NCBI GenBank assembly: GCA_017795105.1
Contig: CP051247.1
Location: 4,806,001 to 4,870,000 of the forward strand
From: Planctomycetaceae bacterium
Lineage (GTDB): Bacteria; Planctomycetota; Planctomycetia; Planctomycetales; Planctomycetaceae
DNA: 64,000 nt
Direction: 5' to 3'
This document shows positions 20,570 through 28,467 of the stretch, one piece after another. Each line of letters starts with the position of its first letter. Position 1 is the stretch's first letter. The notes below the pieces were generated by a model. The model was given only the letters and a program-made list of their open reading frames with translations, ran no database searches and was not told where the DNA came from. A program made the position numbers and the translations under genes.

Positions 20570-21628
20570 TTAGAACTCGCCCATAACTTCGCCAGCTCCG
20601 ATAGAACCGAGTGCCCCGAGCACGCCGTAAGGCGAAGCCGTGCCTGTCGTCTGGCTGATCTGACCGGTCTGATTGCCGGCGTCGATGTTTTCGCTCAGGA
20701 AGCGGACCGAGCCATCGGCCAGAACAACCTGAACCCCACCCTGATGGCGGCTCGACAGCGTCGACAGGCTCCAGTTGTCCCCGGTCGTAGTTGCCAGGCA
20801 GGCCGGGCCGTTCGGCGACATGGCGAACACCGTCGCTGAATAGTGCGGACGTCCGTCCCAGATGCGACAGCCGCGGCAACGGTTAGCCCCGCCGCCAACG
20901 ATTGTTGCCGAAGCCAGGAACTGCTTCGGATTGGCCGGATCGACCAGAGCACGACAGCGAGCGGGAGTTGCATCGGCAACCGCAGTGGCCGGGTTAAACG
21001 TGGCGACACCAGTCGTAGTGTCACGTGTATCCGCCAGCCCCATCACCACTTCAGCGAACAGGGCGGTGTTGCTCAAGCCGTCGGTGATATCACGGAAACC
21101 GGTCCGGCCGTTCCGACGGAAGACGCCACGAGTGATCGAGGCTTCATCGTTCTCAAAAATGTGGTCGCCCACGCTGGCCTTGTAGCTCAGGGCTCCGTTC
21201 ACGAAGGCACTCGGGACGATGTCCGAAGGGCACAACAGGCCTGCGATCGGAGTCGTATTGCTTCCCAGAAAAGTGAAGGAGTTGTAGGCGTATGGCAGGC
21301 CAGTTCCAGCAGCCTGAGCCATGATCGCGTCGTACAGGGCACTCTGCTCGATGTACGGCAGGACATGCAGAGTCCAGGCGTACTGATGGTTACGGTCGGT
21401 TCCCAGCCCGGCATTGCTCAGCGGCGGCAGGACGCCGTGGGTGTCGTGGTAGTTGTGCATTGCGATGCCCAGCTGCTTCAGGTTGTTCTTGCAGCTTGAG
21501 CGGCGGGCGGCTTCGCGGGCCTGTTGAACGGCCGGCAGAAGCAGGGCCACAAGGATCGCAATAATCGCGATCACAACGAGAAGTTCGATCAGTGTGAATG
21601 CCTTGCGGCCAGACGCCAGTTTCGCCAT
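20570..21628 (-). CDS. DUF1559 prepilin-like protein (second copy)
   Basis: 352 residues from the ATG at 21628, with AGGA upstream. The N-terminus has the prepilin motif AFTLIELLVVIAIIAILVAL and the cysteine-bearing SSCKNNLKQLGIAMHNYHDT. The C-terminal H-X9-DG is HQGGVQVVLADGSV. Over the first 60 residues it is nearly identical to the copy at 8375, while the rest has diverged. No lipoprotein gene follows. It ends at a shared terminator. Confidence 0.96.
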   Translation of the reverse strand: MAKLASGRKAFTLIELLVVIAIIAILVALLLPAVQQAREAARRSSCKNNLKQLGIAMHNYHDTHGVLPPLSNAGLGTDRNHQYAWTLHVLPYIEQSALYDAIMAQAAGTGLPYAYNSFTFLGSNTTPIAGLLCPSDIVPSAFVNGALSYKASVGDHIFENDEASITRGVFRRNGRTGFRDITDGLSNTALFAEVVMGLADTRDTTTGVATFNPATAVADATPARCRALVDPANPKQFLASATIVGGGANRCRGCRIWDGRPHYSATVFAMSPNGPACLATTTGDNWSLSTLSSRHQGGVQVVLADGSVRFLSENIDAGNQTGQISQTTGTASPYGVLGALGSIGAGEVMGEF

Positions 21629-21911
21629 CGAAGAGAATCCTGTACTGAGAGACAATGGGGGGTGAAGATGCGCATGTTCGGCGCAGTGCATCGGTGCGTG
21701 GAGTGCAGGTCCTGAGCTCAGAACCTGTTTCTTTGGTGGGCAGCAACCACCGGGAAAGCCCGCAGAGCTATTATAACACTCAAGTCGTGATCTCGTGTCG
21801 AGATTCACTCCGTATTGAACCCAAGGTAACGGGAAAAGTTGCAGGAATTCCGCGCATTTTCCGAATTCGCGGAACGATCGGATCCGCAGCGGAATCCGAC
21901 TGGCCAGACGG

Positions 21912-22820
21912 TTACGCTTCGGTATCGTCGGGCCGTTTCGTTTCCGTGTTCGCCTGTTCCTTTGGCTTTCTGTCGTGCTTCCGCGTGTTCTTGGCTTTGA
22001 GCACGGAGATCACCTCGTGAACGGGAGTCGTCACCCGTCGGCGGTCTTCGTAAGCGATGACCACCTGTTTGCTGAGAATCTCCTGGCCGATCACCTTGCC
22101 CTGTCCCTCGCGGGTCACGACCTCGGCTCCGATCTTCGGCAGCTCCCGGCGGAATTCTTCGTACGTGTCGTACTCATAGCGGAGACAGCATTTCAGCCGG
22201 CCGCAGCGCCCCGAGATCTTGTTCGGGTCCAGAGTCGCCTTCTGAACCTTGGCCATCTTCATCGAAACCGGCGGCATTTCGGTCAGATGCGTATTGCAGC
22301 AGACCGGTTTCCCGCAGTCGCCATAGTCGGCCAGCAGGGCCGCTTCGTCCCGGATCCCGATTTGCCGCATCTCGATTCGCAGGGAGAAGGTCTTCGCCAG
22401 GGCTTTGACCAGTTCCCGGAAGTCGACCCGCTTCTCGGCAACGAAGTAGAAGATGGCCCGCTCTCCGCCGAACAGCTGTTCGACATCGACAAGCTGCATC
22501 TGCATCTTTCGCTCGGCGATCATTGTCAGGCAGCCTTCAAAGGCTTTCTGTTCGCGGAGACGGCAGTCGTCGCGGGTGTTGTAATCGTCGGCGTTGGCGA
22601 ACCGCTGAATCTTGCCTTCGGGTTCAGGACTCTTCAGGAAGGAGATGGCCTGAGGCGTTGCCGGGCCGAGGACTTCGCCCCATTCGTTGCCCCGCTTCGT
22701 GCGGATGATGACATCGTTCCCCCGCCGTGGCTGCTCCCGCCCTCGATAGCTGAACACTCCCAGTAAACGATTCGCACCGTAGCGGACAATATATTGATCG
22801 ATCGGTTGATCGGTACTCAT
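21912..22820 (-). CDS. ricT: PSP1/RicT (YaaT)-like protein
   Basis: About 302 residues with the PSP1 domain, including NEWGEVLGPAT near the start and FYFVAEKRVDFRELVKALAK in the middle. The cysteine groups CGKPVCC and CGRLKCC are those of RicT, which binds an iron-sulfur cluster in the B. subtilis RicAFT complex controlling RNase Y. The basic and Asp-rich tail is likely disordered. The ATG at 22820 is used; a TTG four codons upstream is possible. It lies 56 bases after the DNA polymerase delta-prime gene, the same pairing as in Firmicutes, so co-transcription is likely. No ricA or ricF is in this window. Confidence 0.92.
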   Translation of the reverse strand: MSTDQPIDQYIVRYGANRLLGVFSYRGREQPRRGNDVIIRTKRGNEWGEVLGPATPQAISFLKSPEPEGKIQRFANADDYNTRDDCRLREQKAFEGCLTMIAERKMQMQLVDVEQLFGGERAIFYFVAEKRVDFRELVKALAKTFSLRIEMRQIGIRDEAALLADYGDCGKPVCCNTHLTEMPPVSMKMAKVQKATLDPNKISGRCGRLKCCLRYEYDTYEEFRRELPKIGAEVVTREGQGKVIGQEILSKQVVIAYEDRRRVTTPVHEVISVLKAKNTRKHDRKPKEQANTETKRPDDTEA

Positions 22821-22876
22821 GGACTCTCTCAAGTGAGAAAAAACTGCCTTAACGGCAAATTAAGAAGAGAGCCTGA

Positions 22877-23932
22877 TTATGACTTGTCCGCAGCGGTCTT
22901 CCAAGTCGGGCGCAGCAGCATTTCCAGATCGTGGTAAAACGTGTCCAGGCTAAGCGGTACACTCGCTTTCCGATCAATCTGCCGGGCCGCCTCAAAACAG
23001 CAGTCCAGAGCGTCCAGATAGCGGTCCGCGGTCACGCTGTGATTGGGCGTCTGGCCGGGATCGCCGATCTGCCGATGAAAGTGCTCCAGGCAGGACTGAA
23101 CAATGACCAGTCCTGCTTCCCGCTGAGAGGCGGTATCGGTGCCGGCTTTGCTGAAGATTGCGTCGCCCGCCGCCGCGAGATCGGCTGCCAGAAAGCCGGG
23201 ACGAGAAAGAATTCGTCCAAAGCCTTCGCCGTCCAGCAGATCACCCGACCGAAGCCGCTCCAGCACATCGAGTCCCCGGGCCACCGAACCATCCGCCAGA
23301 TCGACCGCGCGCTGCAGGCGTGCCTCATCGGGGAGTTCTCCGCCTTGCTCTTCAGTCACCTTCTTCAATGCAGTCGCAAGAAAATCGGGGGCCAGCCGGC
23401 CGAAATGAACCTGCTGACAGCGGGAGCGAATCGTGTTGATCACCTGATCGGGGTCGGAGGCGATCAGAATCAGAATCGAGCGGGCGCCCGGTTCTTCCAG
23501 CGTTTTCAGCAGAGCGTTGCTGCTGGCGACGTTCATTCGATCGGCATCGTCGATAATGGCAATTCGATATCCGCCCTGCATCGGCGATAGGGCCAGATCG
23601 TGGCAAAGTCCTTCGCGTCCCCGCTTCTCGGGGGAACCGACAAAGACTTCGATCGGCAGCTCCGATTTGCCTTCCGGCAGCCCGGCGGTCAGCAGATCGG
23701 GATGCGTCCCCGACAAGACTTGGCGACAGCTTGGGCATTCATCGCAGATGTGAATGTCTTCCGAGGTCGAGTTCCGGCAGAGTAAGGCCTGCGCCAACAG
23801 TCGGGCGAACGTCCGCTTGCCGATGCCAGCCGTCCCGGTCAGCAGATAGGCATGCCCGAGCCGCCCCCGGCTGCTCGCCCGGCGAAACATCTCCTGCTGG
23901 AGATCATGCCCAATTAAATCCTGCCAACTCAT
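22877..23932 (-). CDS. holB: DNA polymerase III subunit delta-prime
   Basis: 351 residues. An AAA+ clamp-loader domain begins with DLIGHDLQQEMFRRA, then Walker A GTAGIGKRT. A zinc-binding group CDECPSC follows with another Cys in ALLC, then IAIIDDADRMNVASSNALLK (Walker B region) and sensor-like RSRCQQVHF. It forms part of the clamp loader that places the sliding clamp on DNA. The length is normal. It is followed by ricT. One could ask whether it is DnaX, but it lacks the DnaX C-terminal region and is too short. Confidence 0.94.
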   Translation of the reverse strand: MSWQDLIGHDLQQEMFRRASSRGRLGHAYLLTGTAGIGKRTFARLLAQALLCRNSTSEDIHICDECPSCRQVLSGTHPDLLTAGLPEGKSELPIEVFVGSPEKRGREGLCHDLALSPMQGGYRIAIIDDADRMNVASSNALLKTLEEPGARSILILIASDPDQVINTIRSRCQQVHFGRLAPDFLATALKKVTEEQGGELPDEARLQRAVDLADGSVARGLDVLERLRSGDLLDGEGFGRILSRPGFLAADLAAAGDAIFSKAGTDTASQREAGLVIVQSCLEHFHRQIGDPGQTPNHSVTADRYLDALDCCFEAARQIDRKASVPLSLDTFYHDLEMLLRPTWKTAADKS

Positions 23933-23952
23933 CGTTCTGCTTCAATCTGCCA

Positions 23953-24088
23953 GTAGGGTTCGCTGTGCGGACGCGTATTGCGGGTTGGTCGGAGACTTTC
24001 GGTGTCGTTGTTTGTGGAACGGATTCGGGAGCAGAGAGTCTCCACTCTGCGTTCGAAGTCTTCTCCGCGTCCGCCGAGCGGACCCTAC
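23953..24088. repeat. Repeat family A, copy 1: MITE-like inverted-repeat element
   Basis: The left end, starting GTAGGGTTCGCTGTGCGGAC (23953-23975), is the near reverse complement of the right end CGCGTCCGCCGAGCGGACCC (24066-24088). The 90 bases between have no reading frame of note. The same termini occur at 32315, 37867, 48675 and 48992. Confidence 0.85.
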
Positions 24089-24104
24089 GGTTGTGAAACC
24101 TCAA

Positions 24105-24168
24105 TCCTGACCCGAAACGTGAGCGAGGGACATGCGTGTGCAGCCGTCGCTAACGCATCGGGCTGAGA
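24105..24168. repeat. Repeat family B, copy 1: short inverted unit
   Basis: ACCCGAAACGTGAGCGAGGG (from 24110) is mirrored by CGTCGCTAACGCATCGGGCT (24145 onward). Family B copies also occur at 34484 and 48837. The unit lies beside family A copy 1, upstream of holB and downstream of the aminotransferase gene. Confidence 0.75.
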
Positions 24169-24236
24169 AGTCGAAGCCCGTTCTGCGGCTCCATGCTAGA
24201 GAATCCGGCGTGAAGGGCAACAGACTGCCGTGCGAT

Positions 24237-25517
24237 TCACGTCTGGCTTTCGGCGAAGCCGCCGACTTCGGTGAGGGCATCGCCGAGGCGGCGGACCCCT
24301 TTGGCGAGATTGTCGATCGGCTGCACGCCGAAGCTTAACCGCATTGTTCGGCTCGCATCGGGATCATCGGGATCGCTGTAAAACAGTTCGCCGGGCACGA
24401 ACATGACTTTCTGATGATCAACCGCGGTCTGGAACAATCTGCGATCGAAATTGGTTTCGCAGTTCGCCGCGGTACATCGCAGCCAGACATACAGCCCACC
24501 CTCGGGGCGTCGGGCGTCGGTTTCCGGAAGCGGCAGAATGTAGTCCTCAAGTCCCCGCCACATTGCCTCGGATTTGTCCCGATACGAACGCCGCACCTCG
24601 GCCACGTGCCGGGCGTATTCGCCGGTTTCGATCAGGTTGGCAATCACGAACTGATTCAGATGCGGCGAGCCGAAGTCGTGGATCGACTTCAGGTCGGTCA
24701 CCGGTTTCACCAGTTCTTGCGGCAACACACCGAAGGCGGTTCGCAGTCCCGGAGAAAGCGACTTCGAGAACGTCTGTGTGTAGATAACACGGTTCTTGTG
24801 TCGATCGAGGCTCAGAATCGAGGGTGGGGGCGGATCGTCGAACCAGATTTCGCGATAGGCCGCATCTTCAAGCAGATAGATGAACTGCCGATCGGACCAG
24901 CGAATGAGCACTTCGAGCACCTGCTCGCGGCGTTCGAGTGTCATGGTGATTCCGCGGGGGTTGTCGAAGTAGCTGACCAGATACAGCATCTTCACCCGAT
25001 GCAGCTGCCCTGCTTCGTCGATCTGCCGAAGTCGTTCGTCGAGGGCATCCGGACAGATGCCTTCGTCGTCGCAGGCGACCGCGACCATTTCGACGCCGAT
25101 TCCTTCGAGTGTACTCAAGTAGACAAAGTAGCTGGGAGCGGTCACCAGGCAAATATCCCCCGGATCGAACACCGCCTGACTGACCAGATCCAGAAACTGC
25201 TGCGAGCCGGTCGTAATGAGAATCCGATCGGCGGAAACTTCGTCTGGGCGGGTTTCGGTTTCATCAAGCTCGGCCAGAAACTCACCGATCTGATGACGGA
25301 AGGTCATCGATCCCGGGGTGGTGCCGTACTGCAGGGCGGCTCGGGCCCGAGCGGGATCGCTGAGGATTCGCTCCATTACCGTGTGGACGAGTTCGACCGG
25401 AAGTGATGAATAATCGACCAGACCAGCCGCCAGAGAAAGGCAGTCGGGATGATCGACACCCTGCTGCATCAGATAACCAATTTTCTGCCGGGCAGCCCAT
25501 TCGCCTCGTCGAGTCAT
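24237..25517 (-). CDS. PLP-dependent aminotransferase, class I/II
   Basis: About 426 residues from the ATG at 25517 (AAGGA upstream). It is a fold-type I aminotransferase of the 2-aminoadipate/valine-pyruvate type without a GntR domain. Visible features are YGTTPGSMTFRHQIGEFL, TTGSQQFLDLVSQAVFDPGD and the PLP-lysine context QTFSKSLSPGLRTAFG. The C-terminal Arg lies in RTMRLSFGV. Substrate is not predictable from sequence alone. It follows the permease gene by 64 bases on the same strand. Confidence 0.92.
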   Translation of the reverse strand: MTRRGEWAARQKIGYLMQQGVDHPDCLSLAAGLVDYSSLPVELVHTVMERILSDPARARAALQYGTTPGSMTFRHQIGEFLAELDETETRPDEVSADRILITTGSQQFLDLVSQAVFDPGDICLVTAPSYFVYLSTLEGIGVEMVAVACDDEGICPDALDERLRQIDEAGQLHRVKMLYLVSYFDNPRGITMTLERREQVLEVLIRWSDRQFIYLLEDAAYREIWFDDPPPPSILSLDRHKNRVIYTQTFSKSLSPGLRTAFGVLPQELVKPVTDLKSIHDFGSPHLNQFVIANLIETGEYARHVAEVRRSYRDKSEAMWRGLEDYILPLPETDARRPEGGLYVWLRCTAANCETNFDRRLFQTAVDHQKVMFVPGELFYSDPDDPDASRTMRLSFGVQPIDNLAKGVRRLGDALTEVGGFAESQT

Positions 25518-25581
25518 AGTCTGTAAGTCCTTCGTTGGTCGGCGAATCAATCGGCGGTCGATTGGAAACCGGTTCTGCGGT

Positions 25582-26913
25582 TCAATTTCTGCGGATCGCA
25601 TCCATCGGGTTCATGCGGGCCACCCACCAGGCGGGATAAAGGCCACTGACGCCCCCGAGGAGCGCACTTGCCAGCAACGACACAGCCAGCAGCGTCGGGC
25701 TCGCATAGAGTTCAAATTTCGCGGGGAACGTGGCATTGACCACCAGCGTTCCGGCCCAGCCAATCAGGCAGCCGAACAGCCCGCCGATAGTTCCGAGCGT
25801 CAGGCTTTCCCATCCGATCAGACGGACCAGATCGAACTGGCTCCAGCCGTTGGCCCGAAGAATCCCAAACTCACTCAGCCGTTCCGTCACGCTCATCAGC
25901 ATCGTATTCACAATACTGACAACCGCAATGATGATGCCCAGACTGGTAAGCAGTGCCAGCGCCAGGTCGAGGTCATCGATGAACTCGTCAAACCGTCCCG
26001 CCCAGTCTGCGGCGAGTCGAACTTCCATCGGATCGTCACTCAGAGCCTTGTTGCCTTTCTCGGTCGAGGGAACGGTCGACGTTGATTCCGGCGAGCTGAG
26101 CGAGGAGGAGTCTTCCCCCGCCCGTTTCAGATAACGATCAATCGCGGTGACCAGTTGCGACAATGGATTCGTGCCGGAAGCCGAAACCAGAGACGTCCCC
26201 TGCCAGGCATCGGGGCCGCGTCCCCGGAACTGGTCTTGAATCCGCTCCAGTAGCACCTCGTCGGAAACTGAGCCGTCCTGCTCGATGTAGAAGTTCGAGA
26301 CCGTATTCTCATCAAAGCGGGCGATCTCGCGGAACAGGGCGTCGTCGATCATGATGGCGACATCGAGCATCAGCGAACCGGTGTGGTAGATGCCGATGAT
26401 TTCCAACTCGTGCCCGTTGACTTCCAGCGGATCGCCGACGTTCTTCTCCTGCTCTTCGGCAATCTGGCGGCTAATCACGCAGTGTCTGGTCCCGACATCC
26501 TGCGGCTGCAGAAACCGACCGGCGACAATGTCTTCGCGGAACAGACCGACCTGCAGTTTCGAACGCCGCTCGATATCGGTTCCGCAAAGCATTCGCGGAG
26601 GGGAGACGACAATCTCACCTTCGATCACGTTCACGCGAGCCCAGCACTCGGAAGTTGCCGCGCGAACGCCGGGGATGGTTTCGATCTCTTCAATCCATGA
26701 ACGTGGCAGTGTGGAGAAGAGTGGAATCGGTGCCCCGCGCTGCATCGCAACGAAGCCAGAGACACGGTTCAGCGTATTGCCGACGACTCGATCGAGTCCT
26801 TCGGCAATAGAAAAGAGTCCGACCATCCCCATGATGGCGACGGTCATTCCCAGAATGGCCAGACCGGAGCGGACCGGACGACTGAGAACATTGTGCAGCG
26901 CGAATTGAAACAT
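25582..26913 (-). CDS. FtsX/MacB-type ABC transporter permease without adjacent ATPase
   Basis: 443 residues. An N-terminal membrane helix (RSGLAILGMTVAIMGMVGLF) precedes a large MacB_PCD-type periplasmic domain. Three helices and the FtsX core close the protein (LTSLGIIIAVVSIVNTMLMS, then GTIGGLFGCLIGWAGTLVVN and SLLASALLGGVSGLYPAWWV), ending in MNPMDAIRRN. Proteins of this type use an ABC ATPase for mechanotransmission rather than pore transport. No ATPase gene is adjacent; the neighbours are a lactonase and an aminotransferase. It must share an ATPase encoded elsewhere or work without one. Confidence 0.92.
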   Translation of the reverse strand: MFQFALHNVLSRPVRSGLAILGMTVAIMGMVGLFSIAEGLDRVVGNTLNRVSGFVAMQRGAPIPLFSTLPRSWIEEIETIPGVRAATSECWARVNVIEGEIVVSPPRMLCGTDIERRSKLQVGLFREDIVAGRFLQPQDVGTRHCVISRQIAEEQEKNVGDPLEVNGHELEIIGIYHTGSLMLDVAIMIDDALFREIARFDENTVSNFYIEQDGSVSDEVLLERIQDQFRGRGPDAWQGTSLVSASGTNPLSQLVTAIDRYLKRAGEDSSSLSSPESTSTVPSTEKGNKALSDDPMEVRLAADWAGRFDEFIDDLDLALALLTSLGIIIAVVSIVNTMLMSVTERLSEFGILRANGWSQFDLVRLIGWESLTLGTIGGLFGCLIGWAGTLVVNATFPAKFELYASPTLLAVSLLASALLGGVSGLYPAWWVARMNPMDAIRRN

Positions 26914-26993
26914 AAGGTCGTTAAATCCTCCGCCGGCTCATCCGCGGAGGACGTTCGACGGGTCGTCTGGGCCAGTCGGTCCGCCGTCCGCGT

Positions 26994-28142
26994 TTAGCGG
27001 CTGGGAAAGCAGACACAGACCGGGGCAGGGATCGCGATCGATTTGCCGGTCTCGGCGAGCTGGCCATGTTCCGAATCAATTTTGAAGACGACTATATTAT
27101 TAGTCTTCTGATTGGCGGCGAGGAGCCAGTTTCCGCCCGGAACGAGATTAAAGTTGCGAGGGACCTGGCCACCGGTCGAAATATGTCCCTGCGATTCCAG
27201 CCGGCCGGTGCAGCCGACCACCTTGAAGATGGCGATCGAATCGTGACCGCGATTCGAAGCATAAACCGTTTTACCGGAGGGGTGCATCACGATTTCGGCC
27301 GTGCCATTGTTCCCCTCATATTCGCCAGGCAATGTGCTGACTGTCTGCAGGACCGCCAGAGCTCCTGTTTCGCCGTCCCGTTCGAGCAAAGTAATGGTCG
27401 AAGCGAGTTCGTTGAGAACGTAGACCCCATCGCCTTCGGCATTGATCACCAGATGTCTCGGTCCTGAACCGGGTTCAAGATCGACCGAATCGGGCGAGGA
27501 AGGCGTCAGCCGAGCCGTGGCGGGATCGAGCTGATAGATCATCACCTTGTCGGTTCCCAGGTCGGCGGCGTAGACGAATCGGTTATCGGCGGAGACCGTC
27601 ACCGAGTGAGCGTGAGGGGCTTCCTGACGACGTTCGTTAACGCTGCTGCCTTCGTGCTGCATGACGCTCACTGCTTCGGACAGTGAGCCGTCGTCCTGAA
27701 TTTTGAAGCTGGCGACTGTGCCCGAACTGTAGTTGGCAACAACGAGCGTGGAGCCAGTCGAATCGACGTCGACGTGGCAGGGCGACCCGCCAGCAGACGC
27801 AACCTGATTCAGCAGCGTCAGCGTGTTGGCCGCTTTGTCCCACGCGTAGGCGGCAACTGCCCCCGATTTACCTTCATTAAAATCGCGGACTTCGCTGACC
27901 GCGTAGAGGACTGGTTTCTTCGGATGAATCGTAAGGAACGATGGATTCGGGAGATGAACCGGTTCACCCGCTTCGGTCAGTTCACCCGTGCCTCTGTCGA
28001 AGCTGAGCGTGTAGATTCCCTGGCTGCCCGCTGTTGTGTAGGTGCCAATGAAGACTGACAGCTTATCCTGTTTGTTTCGTTCTTCTGCGAAGCCGATCGT
28101 CGCGACGCAGCACAGCCAGATTCCGACCGCAAACCAACGCAT
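26994..28142 (-). CDS. YbhE-type lactonase, exported beta-propeller
   Basis: About 382 residues from the ATG at 28142, preceded by GAGGAG, with a signal peptide (FAVGIWLCCVATIGFA). It is a seven-bladed propeller of the lactonase family, with SVFIGTYTTAGSQGIYTLSF at the start and repeats such as GSGPRHLVINAEGDGVYVLN and GQVPRNFNLVPGGNWLLAAN. The cytoplasmic relative Pgl hydrolyses 6-phosphogluconolactone. The signal peptide makes a periplasmic sugar-lactone role more likely here. Confidence 0.93.
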   Translation of the reverse strand: MRWFAVGIWLCCVATIGFAEERNKQDKLSVFIGTYTTAGSQGIYTLSFDRGTGELTEAGEPVHLPNPSFLTIHPKKPVLYAVSEVRDFNEGKSGAVAAYAWDKAANTLTLLNQVASAGGSPCHVDVDSTGSTLVVANYSSGTVASFKIQDDGSLSEAVSVMQHEGSSVNERRQEAPHAHSVTVSADNRFVYAADLGTDKVMIYQLDPATARLTPSSPDSVDLEPGSGPRHLVINAEGDGVYVLNELASTITLLERDGETGALAVLQTVSTLPGEYEGNNGTAEIVMHPSGKTVYASNRGHDSIAIFKVVGCTGRLESQGHISTGGQVPRNFNLVPGGNWLLAANQKTNNIVVFKIDSEHGQLAETGKSIAIPAPVCVCFPSR

Positions 28143-28349
28143 CACCGCTACTCCTCGACCCGCTGACGCCACTGATGGGCATGAGAACAACCGCCGGCCC
28201 GCGAGTTGCAGCTGGCGGTTTTTTGAATGGATCTCAATTCTATAACGGTGAGAAGGCAATCAACAGCGAAACGGGCGAAAACTCATAGAAATCTGCTCAC
28301 CAGGGGCAGTTTCACCCGTGAAAACAGGGGATGCCGAGGTGGAATTCAT

Positions 28350-28378
28350 TTGCCTGACTGGCTGGAGAGTCATATAAT
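28350..28378 (+). promoter_or_regulatory. Near-consensus sigma-70 promoter for the DUF1592 gene
   Basis: TTGCCT (28350-28355), exactly 17 bases, then a perfect TATAAT (28373-28378). The transcript would carry a leader of about 80 bases to the ATG at 28468. The remaining part of the gap (28143-28349) shows nothing else. Confidence 0.75.
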
Positions 28379-28467
28379 GATCGATGGATCGGTGCCCCGC
28401 TGGCGCCGATCCATTCCTTCCTCATCTGCTGCCTGCCTTCGCGTCCCCCGCGACCAAGAGGACGATT

